The notes under the pieces are model-generated. The model saw only the letters and a program-made list of their open reading frames with translations, made no database searches and was not told the DNA's origin. The position numbers and the translations under genes are program-made. Source: an uncultured Clostridia bacterium (GTDB taxonomy: Bacteria; Bacillota; Clostridia; Christensenellales; Borkfalkiaceae). Taken from it: DNA of 48,237 nucleotides. Shown here one piece after another: positions 8,849 to 16,832 of the stretch. Within the stretch, counting starts at the first letter, position 1. The number at the start of each line of letters is the position of its first letter. The stretch covers positions 1-48,237 of the forward strand of contig CALVPT010000014.1 in assembly GCA_944354125.1 (NCBI GenBank). Reading direction: 5' to 3'.

Positions 8849-10690
8849 ATGGCTACAAAAAAGAATATGTCCAGCGGCGCAGAGAAGGTTGAAAAGCTTG
8901 CAAACGAAAAGAAGAACTGCACGAATGCAAAGAAGAGCTGTTCTGGCAGTTGCAAGACGGGCGAAAAGAGCGGCACGGTAAAATCGCAGAGCGCAACCAA
9001 AAAGAGCAGCGCAAAGAGTCAGCTCACGGAAAGAGAGGAAAAGCGCCTTGCGCACGCAAAGCTGGTTGCAGAAAAGAAGCAGGCGCGGCTTGAAAAGCGG
9101 TTAGAACACAGGAGAAAGCGTGCCGAACACATTGCCGAAATGAAGGAAAAGCGCGCAGAGAGGCGCGCACTGAAAAAGGAAAGGCGCGACTACCTCAAAA
9201 GCGAGAGCGCCGAAGCCAGACGCGAGCGCATAGCCGCAGAGCGTCAGGCAAAGCTCGAGGCGAAGCAGGCCAAGCACGAGGCATATCTCGCAGAAAAGAA
9301 GGCAAAGCGCGAGCACGAGCTCAAGTTAAAGGCGCAGAGGCGCGCAGAGAAAAATGACAAGCGCCACGCTCCCGGATTCGGCGGCTGGCTGGCGGCGGTC
9401 ATATCGCTCGGCGTTACGTCGCTTGCGCTCGGCACGATAGTCACATTCGGTTGGATAAACATGGACAACATGCAGATGAACATGGCAGGCGCCTCCACAC
9501 AGTCGCTGTACGAGCTCAACTCGATAATCGACAATCTCGATGCAGACCTGTCGAGAGTAAGAGCCTCCACCTCTACGGGCGACAGAGTGCGCACGCTGAC
9601 GGAAATCGCCATAGAGAGCGAGACGGCGGAGACGGTGCTCGAGCGTATGCCCGTAGAACTTACGATGACCGAGCAGCTTGCCTCCTTCCTCAATAAGGTG
9701 AGCGACAGCGCAAAGGGAATGATATATGACCTTGCGAGGGGCGGAGAGCTTTCGCCCTCCCAGCTGAGCACGCTCAACTATATGTATTCTACAAACCGCA
9801 CTATAAAAGAGGCAATGAACGAGCTTGTATCGTCGACAAACACGATGGACATGCTCAACGCAATGAGAGACAAGCAGAGCATTCTGGGCGAGAGCTTTAC
9901 GACGCTCCAGAACAACACCTTTGAAACGCCAAAGGGCATACAGGACGGTCCCTTCGCGGACAGCGTTAAAAAGACTAACCCCCGTGCCCTCGAGGGGCTT
10001 GAAGAGATAACCCCCCAGACGGCGGAAGAGCTGGCATGGAAATACTTTGCCGACTATAAGCTTACGGCGGTGCGCTGCACGGGCGAGGCGGCTGGAAACG
10101 CCCTGACGGCATACAATCTCTGCCTTGATACTCCTGACGGTCAGATGTGGGCGCAGATAAGCAAGCTCGGCGGCAAGGTAATAATGTTTGACAGCTACAA
10201 GGACTGCTCGCAGAATAACTTCTCCGTGGACAGATGCGAGGCGATAGCCCAGGACTTCCTCTCCTCCCTCGGCTATGACTTCATGAAGGCAGTCTGGACA
10301 AGCGAAAACGGCTCGACCTGCAACCTCAATTTTGCACCCGTTCAGGACGGCGTAATACTTTACCCCGACCTCATAAAGGTCAAGGTATGCGAGGAGCGCG
10401 GCATAGTGACGGGCATAGAGGCAATGAACTATGTGCTCAACCACTCCGAAAGAACGCTCTCCGATGCAACTATATCCATTGACAGGGCTAGGGAAAACGT
10501 CAGCGGCGAGATGACCATAGACGGACAGCGCCTGACCCTCATCCCTCTCAACGGCGGAGAAATACTCTGCTATGAGTTCGTGGGCAGCTATGACGGCAAC
10601 GAATACTATGTATATGTAGATGCGACGACGGGCGAAGAGATGGAAGTTCTGACCGTCATAGGCACGGCACAGGGCAGAGCTCTGATGTAA
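8849..10690 (+). CDS. ypeB: Germination protein YpeB with a long charged N-terminal extension
   Basis: YpeB is needed for SleB to be incorporated and stable in the spore. Residues about 180-205 form the membrane anchor (WLAAVISLGVTSLALG). The rest matches YpeB: a helical region with QLSTLNYMY and the three-part PepSY-like C-terminal region, including GVILYPDLIKVKVCEERG and ILCYEFVGSYDGNEYYVYVD before the terminal DATTGEE. The oddity is residues 1-172, an extension extremely rich in Lys, Arg, Glu and Ala (AEKKAKREHELKLKAQRRAE), likely a cytoplasmic charged coiled coil or disordered segment. B. subtilis YpeB is about 450 residues with almost nothing before the membrane helix. The start has GGAGGTG 7 bp upstream, so the extension is probably translated. 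A perfect terminator follows. Confidence 0.9.
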   Translation: MATKKNMSSGAEKVEKLANEKKNCTNAKKSCSGSCKTGEKSGTVKSQSATKKSSAKSQLTEREEKRLAHAKLVAEKKQARLEKRLEHRRKRAEHIAEMKEKRAERRALKKERRDYLKSESAEARRERIAAERQAKLEAKQAKHEAYLAEKKAKREHELKLKAQRRAEKNDKRHAPGFGGWLAAVISLGVTSLALGTIVTFGWINMDNMQMNMAGASTQSLYELNSIIDNLDADLSRVRASTSTGDRVRTLTEIAIESETAETVLERMPVELTMTEQLASFLNKVSDSAKGMIYDLARGGELSPSQLSTLNYMYSTNRTIKEAMNELVSSTNTMDMLNAMRDKQSILGESFTTLQNNTFETPKGIQDGPFADSVKKTNPRALEGLEEITPQTAEELAWKYFADYKLTAVRCTGEAAGNALTAYNLCLDTPDGQMWAQISKLGGKVIMFDSYKDCSQNNFSVDRCEAIAQDFLSSLGYDFMKAVWTSENGSTCNLNFAPVQDGVILYPDLIKVKVCEERGIVTGIEAMNYVLNHSERTLSDATISIDRARENVSGEMTIDGQRLTLIPLNGGEILCYEFVGSYDGNEYYVYVDATTGEEMEVLTVIGTAQGRALM

Positions 10691-10831
10691 TATACGCGTC
10701 GCAGGAGCTGACTGAAACATTACCGTTTCGCATGCACCTGACAAAAAAGCAAGACCAAACGCATATATGCAACGGGCAGTAAACTTGCCGCTGCACCGAC
10801 GGTTAAATGCGGAAATGAATATAATGACGGT

Positions 10832-10865
10832 TGCGGCCGACGGAGCTTTAGCTCCGTCGGCCGCA
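10832..10865 (+). terminator. Terminator of the sleB-ypeB operon
   Basis: A perfect 15-bp stem (10832-10846 with 10851-10865) with loop TTTA is followed by TTATTTTA. Confidence 0.9.
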
Positions 10866-10906
10866 TTATTTTACCTGTTGAAACTCCGCACACTGAGTAT
10901 GCGGAG

Positions 10907-11047
10907 TTATCAACTTTTTATCAAAGTTATGCACAGACGGTTATCAACAATATGTTCATAACTTGTGTATAAATTTTATGCATACCCGGCGTTCGAGAGG
11001 TGCATTTTCCTACTTATGCACCAAAAGCGGCATATAACTGTCGATAA
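10907..11047. other. DnaA-box cluster between ypeB and parB
   Basis: There are two perfect TTATNCACA boxes, TTATGCACA at 10927-10935 and TTATACACA on the minus strand at 10964-10972. One- or two-mismatch copies are TTATCAACT (10907), TTATCAACA (10941), TTATGCACC (11014), TTATCGACA on the minus strand (11039-11047) and the inverted AAGTTATGAACA element at 10953-10964. A hairpin (10882-10890 with 10900-10908) borders it. It lies in a 568-bp gene-free interval and could be an origin or a DnaA-titrating or regulatory cluster. Confidence 0.6.
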
Positions 11048-11224
11048 CTTTGAAGATTATTGCGTCTGCTCCGCCGCTATGCGCATAGTTTTCAGCAAGT
11101 TGTGCACATCTTTTTTTGATAACTTTTTAGTGCAATCAGGGCTAACGCCGAACTCAAAAGAGGCATCCGACGCAAAATGCGACATAAAGCGACAGGACGG
11201 CTTACCCTTAAGGATACGAAAAAA

Positions 11225-11247
11225 GCCGCCTGCATATTGCAGGCGGC
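11225..11247 (-). terminator. Terminator of the parAB operon
   Basis: A perfect 10-bp stem (11225-11234 with 11238-11247) is followed on the minus strand by six T, 12 bp after the parB stop codon. Confidence 0.88.
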
Positions 11248-11258
11248 AAACTATTTAC

Positions 11259-12182
11259 TTACTGTTTGTCTATGATGTCCAGAATCTCAGAAATTCTGTC
11301 GAGGTCGTCCCTCGAATAATAGTCTATGTAAATTCTGCCCTTCTGGTCGTTTCCTATAAGGCTGACCTTGGTACGGAAGGCAAACCGCATACGCTCGACG
11401 AGATTTTTGAGCTCGATTGATGCAAGCGCGCGCTTTTTCTTCTTCTTTTCCTCCAGAAGTTCGGGGGAAATGGTGTAAGAACGCACCTTCTTTTCGAGCT
11501 CCCTCACGGACATTCCGCTCTTTACGGCGTCGGATGCAAAGGTAATCTGGTCCTCCGCTGCGAGAGGCACGAGCGTCCTTGCGTGTCCCGCGGAGAGCTT
11601 GCTCTCCGCAACCAGCTGCATTACCTCGGGCGTCAGCGACAACAGCCTCAATGTGTTGGCTATCGCCGGTCTGGACTTGCCTATTCTTTCGGCCAGCTCG
11701 TCCTGGGTGAGCTTGTACTCTACCATCAGCTGCTTCATTGCCGCCGCGGCTTCTATGGGATTCAGGTCCTCCCTCTGCAGGTTTTCGATCAGCGAGATTT
11801 CCTTGATCTCCCTCTTCGAATAGTTGCGTATGACGACGGGTATTTCCTTGAGCCCAGCAAGCTTAGCCGCCCTGAAACGACGCTCGCCGGCAATAATCAT
11901 AAATCTGCCCGACCTGTCGTCGTTGACGACTATGGGCATGATTACTCCGTGCTTTTTTATGGAGTCGGCAAGCTCTCTCAGTGCCTGCTCGTCAAAGTTC
12001 TTTCTGGGCTGTTCGGGATTGGGATATATCTTTTCGAGCGACATCTCCTCGGCGTTCTTCTTCTCCTCCTCGGTATAGCCGAACATATCCTTGCTCTCGT
12101 ATGCCCTGTGGAAGGCACTTCCCGTGTCCTCCATAAGCTGCTCAAAGGACTTGCCAAGTCCCCTTTCCTCTTTCTTTGCCAT
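11259..12182 (-). CDS. parB: Chromosome-partitioning protein ParB (Spo0J)
   Basis: ParB is a CTP-dependent DNA clamp that loads at parS, slides and spreads along the origin region, and recruits SMC condensin. Visible features are the N-terminal ParB/sulfiredoxin-like nuclease fold with IYPNPEQPRKNFDEQALREL, the CTP-binding box GERRFRAAKLAGLKEIPVVI, then NLQREDLNPIEAA, and the helix-turn-helix YKLTQDELAERIGKSRPAIA. A C-terminal dimerisation region ends at ISEILDIIDKQ. The length of 307 residues is usual. It follows parA by 51 bp, and parS sites lie 1-5 kb away, so the full partition system is present. Confidence 0.95.
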   Translation of the reverse strand: MAKKEERGLGKSFEQLMEDTGSAFHRAYESKDMFGYTEEEKKNAEEMSLEKIYPNPEQPRKNFDEQALRELADSIKKHGVIMPIVVNDDRSGRFMIIAGERRFRAAKLAGLKEIPVVIRNYSKREIKEISLIENLQREDLNPIEAAAAMKQLMVEYKLTQDELAERIGKSRPAIANTLRLLSLTPEVMQLVAESKLSAGHARTLVPLAAEDQITFASDAVKSGMSVRELEKKVRSYTISPELLEEKKKKKRALASIELKNLVERMRFAFRTKVSLIGNDQKGRIYIDYYSRDDLDRISEILDIIDKQ

Positions 12183-12233
12183 TGTAGCCTCCCCCCTTTA
12201 AGGTTTATGTGTGCGGATATTGCCGCGTGCATT

Positions 12234-12995
12234 CTATTGCTTTGATAAAAATTCCTCGGTAAGTGCCTTATACGCCCTCGCACCGACGCACTTGGGGTCA
12301 TAATACATTATCGGCTTGCCGTGGCTGGGTGCCTCGGAAAGTCTGACGTTTCTCGGAATGATTATCTCGTATAGCTTGTTTTTGAAGAATTTCTTTATCT
12401 CCGCCGCAATCTGACGGGATACGACCGCCCTGCCGTCGTACATGGTAATTACTACGCCTTCGATTAAAAGTTTGGGGTTGAGATGCTGTTTTACAAGCGA
12501 AATGGTATTCATCAGCTGGCTGACGCCCTCCATTGCGTAATATTCGCTCTGCAGGGGAATTATTACAGAATCGGAGGCAACCCACGCATTTACGGTCAGA
12601 AGACCCAGCGACGGGGGACAGTCTATGAATATGTAGTCGTACGAATCCTTGATTTCGGCAAGGGCATTTTTTAAAATCTGCTCCCTGTTCCGTTTATAGA
12701 CTATGTCCACCTCGGCACCCGTCAGGTCGACGTTTGCCGGCATTATGTCGAGCAGAGGAACCTGTGTGGGCAGAATATTCTGCGAGGCCTTCTCGTCCTC
12801 TATCAGAACGCTGTAAACCGATTTTTTGAGGGCACTCTTGGAAAAGCCCAGACCGGTAGTGGCATTGCCCTGGCTGTCCAAATCTATAAGAAGTACTTTC
12901 TTGCCTAAATCGGCACAGTATGCCGACATATTGATGACAGTCGTCGTCTTGCCAACTCCGCCTTTCTTGTTTGTAAACGATACTATTTTCCCCAT
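12234..12995 (-). CDS. parA: Chromosome-partitioning ATPase ParA (Soj)
   Basis: This is a deviant Walker-A ATPase that binds DNA as an ATP dimer, is stimulated by ParB, and in Bacillus also regulates DnaA. The protein is 253 residues. The P-loop is TNKKGGVGKTTTVINM with the signature Lys, the A' motif is LLIDLDSQGNATTGLG, and Walker B is YIFIDCPPSLGLLTV. It is the short chromosomal type without an N-terminal DNA-binding domain. A degenerate parS-like site lies 44-59 bp upstream of its start, where ParB could bind next to the promoter. parB is downstream. Confidence 0.95.
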   Translation of the reverse strand: MGKIVSFTNKKGGVGKTTTVINMSAYCADLGKKVLLIDLDSQGNATTGLGFSKSALKKSVYSVLIEDEKASQNILPTQVPLLDIMPANVDLTGAEVDIVYKRNREQILKNALAEIKDSYDYIFIDCPPSLGLLTVNAWVASDSVIIPLQSEYYAMEGVSQLMNTISLVKQHLNPKLLIEGVVITMYDGRAVVSRQIAAEIKKFFKNKLYEIIIPRNVRLSEAPSHGKPIMYYDPKCVGARAYKALTEEFLSKQ

Positions 12996-13038
12996 AATCT
13001 CTCCGTCGCTTTCGCGTAAATTTTCATGCGTTTGAAAA

Positions 13039-13054
13039 TGTTTCCCGTGAAACT
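13039..13054. other. Degenerate parS-like site upstream of parA
   Basis: TGTTTCCCGTGAAACT differs from the consensus at two positions (7 and 16). It lies between the ftsH end and the parA start. Confidence 0.5.
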
Positions 13055-13146
13055 ATCCAATAGATTACAACAAAAAGCTTGTACGCTTTTAAATTTCATA
13101 TAAGGTAAGGAATAAATTTTGTTGCCTTTTCACCCTTAATAATAAG

Positions 13147-13188
13147 CCTTAAGCCCGTTGGCAAATTTTGCCAACGGTGCCCTTAAGG
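13147..13188 (-). terminator. Hairpin at the end of ftsH
   Basis: A long stem pairs CCTTAAG-CCGTTGGCAAA (from 13147) with TTTGCCAACGG-CTTAAGG (to 13188). The T-tract on the minus strand is weak, so it could be a terminator or a stabilising 3' hairpin. Confidence 0.5.
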
Positions 13189-13196
13189 TTTAACTT

Positions 13197-15224
13197 TTAC
13201 TTATCCTGCTCGAAACGCTTGAATGCGTTGTCGCCGTTGAAGTCATGCTTATCCATGTAATCGATGACCTCTTTGTAGTCCTTGCCCTCCATGAGCAGGT
13301 CGACTTCTTCGGTATATATGGTCTCCCTCTCGATGAGGACTCTCGCCATATTGTCGAGTATGGAACGCTTTTCGGTGAGGAACCTGACTGCCCTTTCGTG
13401 AGCGGTCGTTATAATTCTTCTTATCTCCTCGTCAATCGTCCTTGCCGTTTCGTCGGAGTATGCGTTATGCGTTTCCATGTCCTTGCCGAGGAAGACAGTC
13501 TGGGAGTTGGAGCCGTACGTCACAAGCCCGAGCTTGTCGCTCATGCCCCATTCGGTGACCATTCGCTTTGCCATCTCGGTGACCCTTTCAAGGTCGTTGG
13601 AGGCACCCGTGGTTATATCCTTTATTACCGTCTCTTCGGCGACTCTTCCGCCGAGAGCCATGCAAATGAAGTCCTCGATCTTATTCTTGGACATATGCGC
13701 GTCGTCGTTGTCGGGACGGGTCATGGTATAGCCTGCCGCATTGCCCCTGGGGATGATGGATACTTCCTGGACGGGGTCGCAGTGCTCGCACAGCCTTGCT
13801 ATGATTGCGTGGCCGGCTTCGTGATATGCCGTGATTCGCTTGTCGCTCTCGGTGACCACTCTGCTCTTCTTCTGGGGGCCCATAAGTACCTTATTTACGC
13901 CCTCGTAGAGCTCCGCGTTGCCTATGAACTGCTTATTGCGTCTTGCCGCGAGAATGGCTGCCTCGTTGAGCAGGTTAGCAAGGTCTGCACCGGAGAATCC
14001 TGCGGTAATCCTTGCAACCGTCTTGAAGTTGACGTCGGGAGCGATTGGCTTATTGCGAGCATGCACTTTGAGGATCTGCTCTCTGCCCTTGACGTCGGGA
14101 AGATTTACATATATCTGTCTGTCGAAACGGCCGGGACGCATGAGTGCGGGGTCAAGTATGTCTGCACGGTTGGTTGCCGCCATAACTATTACGCCCTCGT
14201 TGCTCTCGAAACCGTCCATCTGAACGAGAATCTGGTTGAGGGTCTGCTCCCTCTCGTCGTTGCCGCCGCCGAGGCCTGCACCTCTCTGACGACCTACCGC
14301 GTCTATTTCATCTATAAATATAATGCAGGGCTGATTCTTCTTTGCCATGTCGAAGAGGTCTCTCACCCTCGAGGCACCTACGCCGACATACATCTCTACG
14401 AAATCGGAACCGGATACGGAGAAGAAGGGAACGCCTGCTTCGCCCGCAACGGCCTTGGCAAACAGCGTCTTACCCGTGCCCGGAGGGCCTACGAGCAGCA
14501 CGCCCCTGGGAATTCTCGCCCCCAGGTCGGAGAACTTCTTGGGCTGCTTCAAGAACTCCACAACCTCTGCAAGTTCGACTTTCTCCTCCTCAGCACCTGC
14601 GACATCTGTAAAGCGCACCTTGATATTGGTGGACACTCTCGCCTTGGTCTTGGCAAAGCTCATTGCCTTTCCGCCGCCGCCCATCATGGAGCGCATAATG
14701 AGATAGAATACTATGCATAGAAGTACCGCACCGCCGAGCGACACGACGGACGACCAAACGCTTCCCGAGTTGGGGTCAGAAAAGTTGACCTGTATGCCGA
14801 ACTCGTTTATCCACTGGGCAAGCACGCCGTCCGTTGTCGGCGAGGAGTAGAACGAAGGACCAATCGAGTAATATGCCCTCACCGTCCTTCCGTTGTTGTC
14901 GATCAGACCGTATAACTTGTACTGATTGATTTCGACCTTATTAATTATGACGGCGTCTACCCACTGAGTTTTGCCGTCAACTTCGGTCTGAACCTGCAAC
15001 TTTCCTTCGGAGTACCTGTAACCCTCTACGACGTTGCCCTGACTGTCGAGTACGGCGTCACCCTCCCCCTGTTTATAGGAATGGTTTTCCACATACTGAA
15101 CGAATGTATCATAGTCAATTTGCTTTGCGCCACCGTTAATCGTCGTCAGATAGATGGTAACAATTGCCGCAATAGCGAGGACTATGAGCACAATCGTCAT
15201 TATTGTTCTGCTTTTTTTGTTCAA
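13197..15224 (-). CDS. ftsH: ATP-dependent zinc metalloprotease FtsH
   Basis: FtsH is a membrane-anchored hexameric AAA+ protease that degrades misfolded membrane proteins and regulators. The 675-residue protein has a transmembrane helix at residues 9-28, an extracytoplasmic domain to about 160, and a second helix at about 160-180. The AAA domain has Walker A GPPGTGKT, Walker [13 protein letters not shown] and the second region of homology, with [11 protein letters not shown]. The protease domain has the zinc motif HEAGH and the distal Asp in [12 protein letters not shown]. The start is TTG (15224) with GAGG upstream; no better ATG exists. Its promoter carries a perfect 20-bp palindrome, so it is probably regulated. 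FtsH is dispensable for growth but needed for sporulation in B. subtilis. Confidence 0.96.
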   Translation of the reverse strand: MNKKSRTIMTIVLIVLAIAAIVTIYLTTINGGAKQIDYDTFVQYVENHSYKQGEGDAVLDSQGNVVEGYRYSEGKLQVQTEVDGKTQWVDAVIINKVEINQYKLYGLIDNNGRTVRAYYSIGPSFYSSPTTDGVLAQWINEFGIQVNFSDPNSGSVWSSVVSLGGAVLLCIVFYLIMRSMMGGGGKAMSFAKTKARVSTNIKVRFTDVAGAEEEKVELAEVVEFLKQPKKFSDLGARIPRGVLLVGPPGTGKTLFAKAVAGEAGVPFFSVSGSDFVEMYVGVGASRVRDLFDMAKKNQPCIIFIDEIDAVGRQRGAGLGGGNDEREQTLNQILVQMDGFESNEGVIVMAATNRADILDPALMRPGRFDRQIYVNLPDVKGREQILKVHARNKPIAPDVNFKTVARITAGFSGADLANLLNEAAILAARRNKQFIGNAELYEGVNKVLMGPQKKSRVVTESDKRITAYHEAGHAIIARLCEHCDPVQEVSIIPRGNAAGYTMTRPDNDDAHMSKNKIEDFICMALGGRVAEETVIKDITTGASNDLERVTEMAKRMVTEWGMSDKLGLVTYGSNSQTVFLGKDMETHNAYSDETARTIDEEIRRIITTAHERAVRFLTEKRSILDNMARVLIERETIYTEEVDLLMEGKDYKEVIDYMDKHDFNGDNAFKRFEQDK

Positions 15225-15272
15225 ATCGTACCTCGTATTTTGTTCCCTAAAAGGGAAGATTTATTGCTTATT

Positions 15273-15292
15273 GAATAGTCTTAAGACTATTC
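15273..15292. promoter_or_regulatory. 20-bp palindromic operator at the ftsH transcription start
   Basis: GAATAGTCTTAAGACTATTC is a perfect 20-bp palindrome located just downstream of the ftsH -10 box, over the expected transcription start. It matches neither CIRCE nor the CtsR repeat. Confidence 0.55.
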
Positions 15293-15298
15293 TACATT

Positions 15299-15327
15299 AT
15301 TTTATCATAGTTAAGACCTATTATCAA
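15299..15327 (-). promoter_or_regulatory. ftsH promoter
   Basis: On the minus strand the -35 TTGATA (15322-15327), a 17-bp spacer and the -10 TAAAAT (15299-15304) lie 75 bp before the TTG start. Confidence 0.65.
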
Positions 15328-15486
15328 GTGTTTTACCTTTATTTTTGCGTTATTCACATTTATTTTAACAGATTTTCACCTCGTTTTTAGCTTTATCCCT
15401 GACCTTGTCTTAGCTTAAATATATGGTAATTATAACTATTATTTTTACAATTATTGCTTAGCGCAATAAAATTTTATTTGTAAAAA

Positions 15487-15502
15487 TGTTTCATGTGAAA
15501 CT
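15487..15502. other. Degenerate parS-like site
   Basis: TGTTTCATGTGAAACT differs from the parS consensus at positions 8 and 16. It lies 27 bp from the perfect site. Confidence 0.6.
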
Positions 15503-15529
15503 TTCAACCAAATTTTTTTGCTATTTTTG

Positions 15530-15545
15530 TGTTTCACGTGAAACA
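15530..15545. other. parS: Perfect parS site
   Basis: TGTTTCACGTGAAACA is identical to the canonical 16-bp parS palindrome bound by ParB. It lies in the AT-rich interval between ftsH and yyaC, next to the presumed origin. Confidence 0.95.
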
Positions 15546-15584
15546 CAAAACGCTTGAATTTTGATACATTTTTATCAAAATACT

Positions 15585-15600
15585 GTTCAATTGTTGATAA
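15585..15600 (-). other. Extended DnaA-box-like motif, left side of the AT-rich island
   Basis: On the minus strand this reads TTATCAACAATTGAAC, one of four copies of a 16-bp motif around the presumed origin (others at 15978, 23634 and 23909). Confidence 0.55.
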
Positions 15601-15973
15601 AAAGGATATAAATATCAGAAATTTAAAGCATTTTTAAGCGTCAATACGGAAATAACGCATAAATAATTTCAGAAAATTAAGCTTTAATTCCAGATATCAG
15701 CCACCACTTCAATGGCTTTGCACCTTAAAAAATACTTACCGCAAGAGCAAATTGCGCTTTAAATTAAATTTTGCGCCATTAAACTTATCATTTTACAGTA
15801 AGGTAATGTGATTAAATAACAAATTATGCTTATATATAGTGTTAAACAATATTCAGCACTAAATATAGTATGTTCAAAACTCGATTAAATAAATGAATCT
15901 GCATATTTACCATAATTTAATATATGCGCCCATAAAATGAGCGCTGATTTATATTAAAAATGTGGAAAAGTCC

Positions 15974-15993
15974 AAAGTTATGAACAATTGAAC
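15974..15993 (+). other. Extended DnaA-box-like motif
   Basis: AAAGTTATGAACAATTGA (15974-15991) is repeated exactly at 23630-23647, on the far side of the 5.6-kb island. It contains the 16-bp motif TTATGAACAATTGAAC (15978-15993). Confidence 0.6.
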
Positions 15994-16140
15994 AATATCA
16001 TAAGAACTTTTATCTTAAACGCAGATATTTACCTGACAGCACAAATATGATTGACAGCAAGTTTTAACAAAAAAATTGAGAAACACCCCTCCACTACCGT
16101 AAAACTGTCTTTACTTATGTAAATCAGGGCTAAAATTTCT

Positions 16141-16156
16141 TGTTTCACGTGCAAAT
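16141..16156. other. parS half-site
   Basis: TGTTTCACGTG is identical to the first 11 bases of parS, followed by a degenerate second half (CAAAT). Confidence 0.4.
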
Positions 16157-16262
16157 TTTCTTCGATATGCATCAAACAGGTGAATATTTGTCACAAAATG
16201 CGGCAATAAACAGGCGTAACCAAAAAGCGGCTATCAATCTATATTAAAATGTGAGAGTTTAT

Positions 16263-16832
16263 ATGGAATATTCCTTCAATGTATTCAATACCCTGGCGTC
16301 TGACGGAGAGGTACTGGTGCTTAAAAGACTGTTAAAAGACACAAAAAAGACACCCGTCATAGCCTGTGTAGGCAGCGATCTGTCGGTTGGCGACTCGCTC
16401 GGTCCCATTGTCGGCACAAAGCTCAAAGAAAAACTGGCAGGACTCAATGTTTATGTTTACGGAACGCTGCAAAAGCCGCTCACCGCGCACGAAATCAAGT
16501 ATACGAATGATTTTCTGAGGAGTACCCACCCCGACTGCCCGATTATAGCCATCGATGCAGCAGTCGGAACCGCCGGCGACGTCGGACTTATAAAGATTGT
16601 CGGCGGAAGTCTGAAACCGGGGAGCGGAGCCAACAAGAAGCTGGCAAAAGTCGGCGACGTCTCGATTATGGGCATAGTCGCAGAAAAGACACTTTTCAAT
16701 TACTCGCTTTTTTCGGCAACCAGGCTGAATTTAGTGTATAAAATGGCAGGAATTATTTCTGACGGGGTTGCAAACTTCATTATTGATCTGCTCAGCAGGC
16801 AACCACAGGAGCTTATACAGCCCGCAATTTAA
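16263..16832 (+). CDS. yyaC: Spore protease YyaC (DUF1256 family)
   Basis: This family is found almost only in spore formers and is related to the germination protease GPR. The 189-residue protein shows the family pattern: IACVGSDLSVGDSLGPIVGT near residue 35, VYGTLQKPLTAHEI, CPIIAIDAAVGTAGDVG, and the late KPGSGANKKLAKVGDVSIMG. The ATG at 16263 is preceded by GTGAGAG; an in-frame GTG lies at 16251 and cannot be excluded. It is transcribed alone in the origin region, between parS and the AT-rich island. In B. subtilis yyaC also lies in the parAB neighbourhood, which supports conserved order. Its substrate is not established. Confidence 0.9.
   Translation: MEYSFNVFNTLASDGEVLVLKRLLKDTKKTPVIACVGSDLSVGDSLGPIVGTKLKEKLAGLNVYVYGTLQKPLTAHEIKYTNDFLRSTHPDCPIIAIDAAVGTAGDVGLIKIVGGSLKPGSGANKKLAKVGDVSIMGIVAEKTLFNYSLFSATRLNLVYKMAGIISDGVANFIIDLLSRQPQELIQPAI

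Noticed and set aside
9326..10744. 472-codon open frame on the minus strand
   Set aside because: It is antisense to ypeB, whose family match is clear.
13245..14720. 491-codon open frame opposite ftsH
   Set aside because: Antisense shadow of FtsH, which has complete catalytic motifs.
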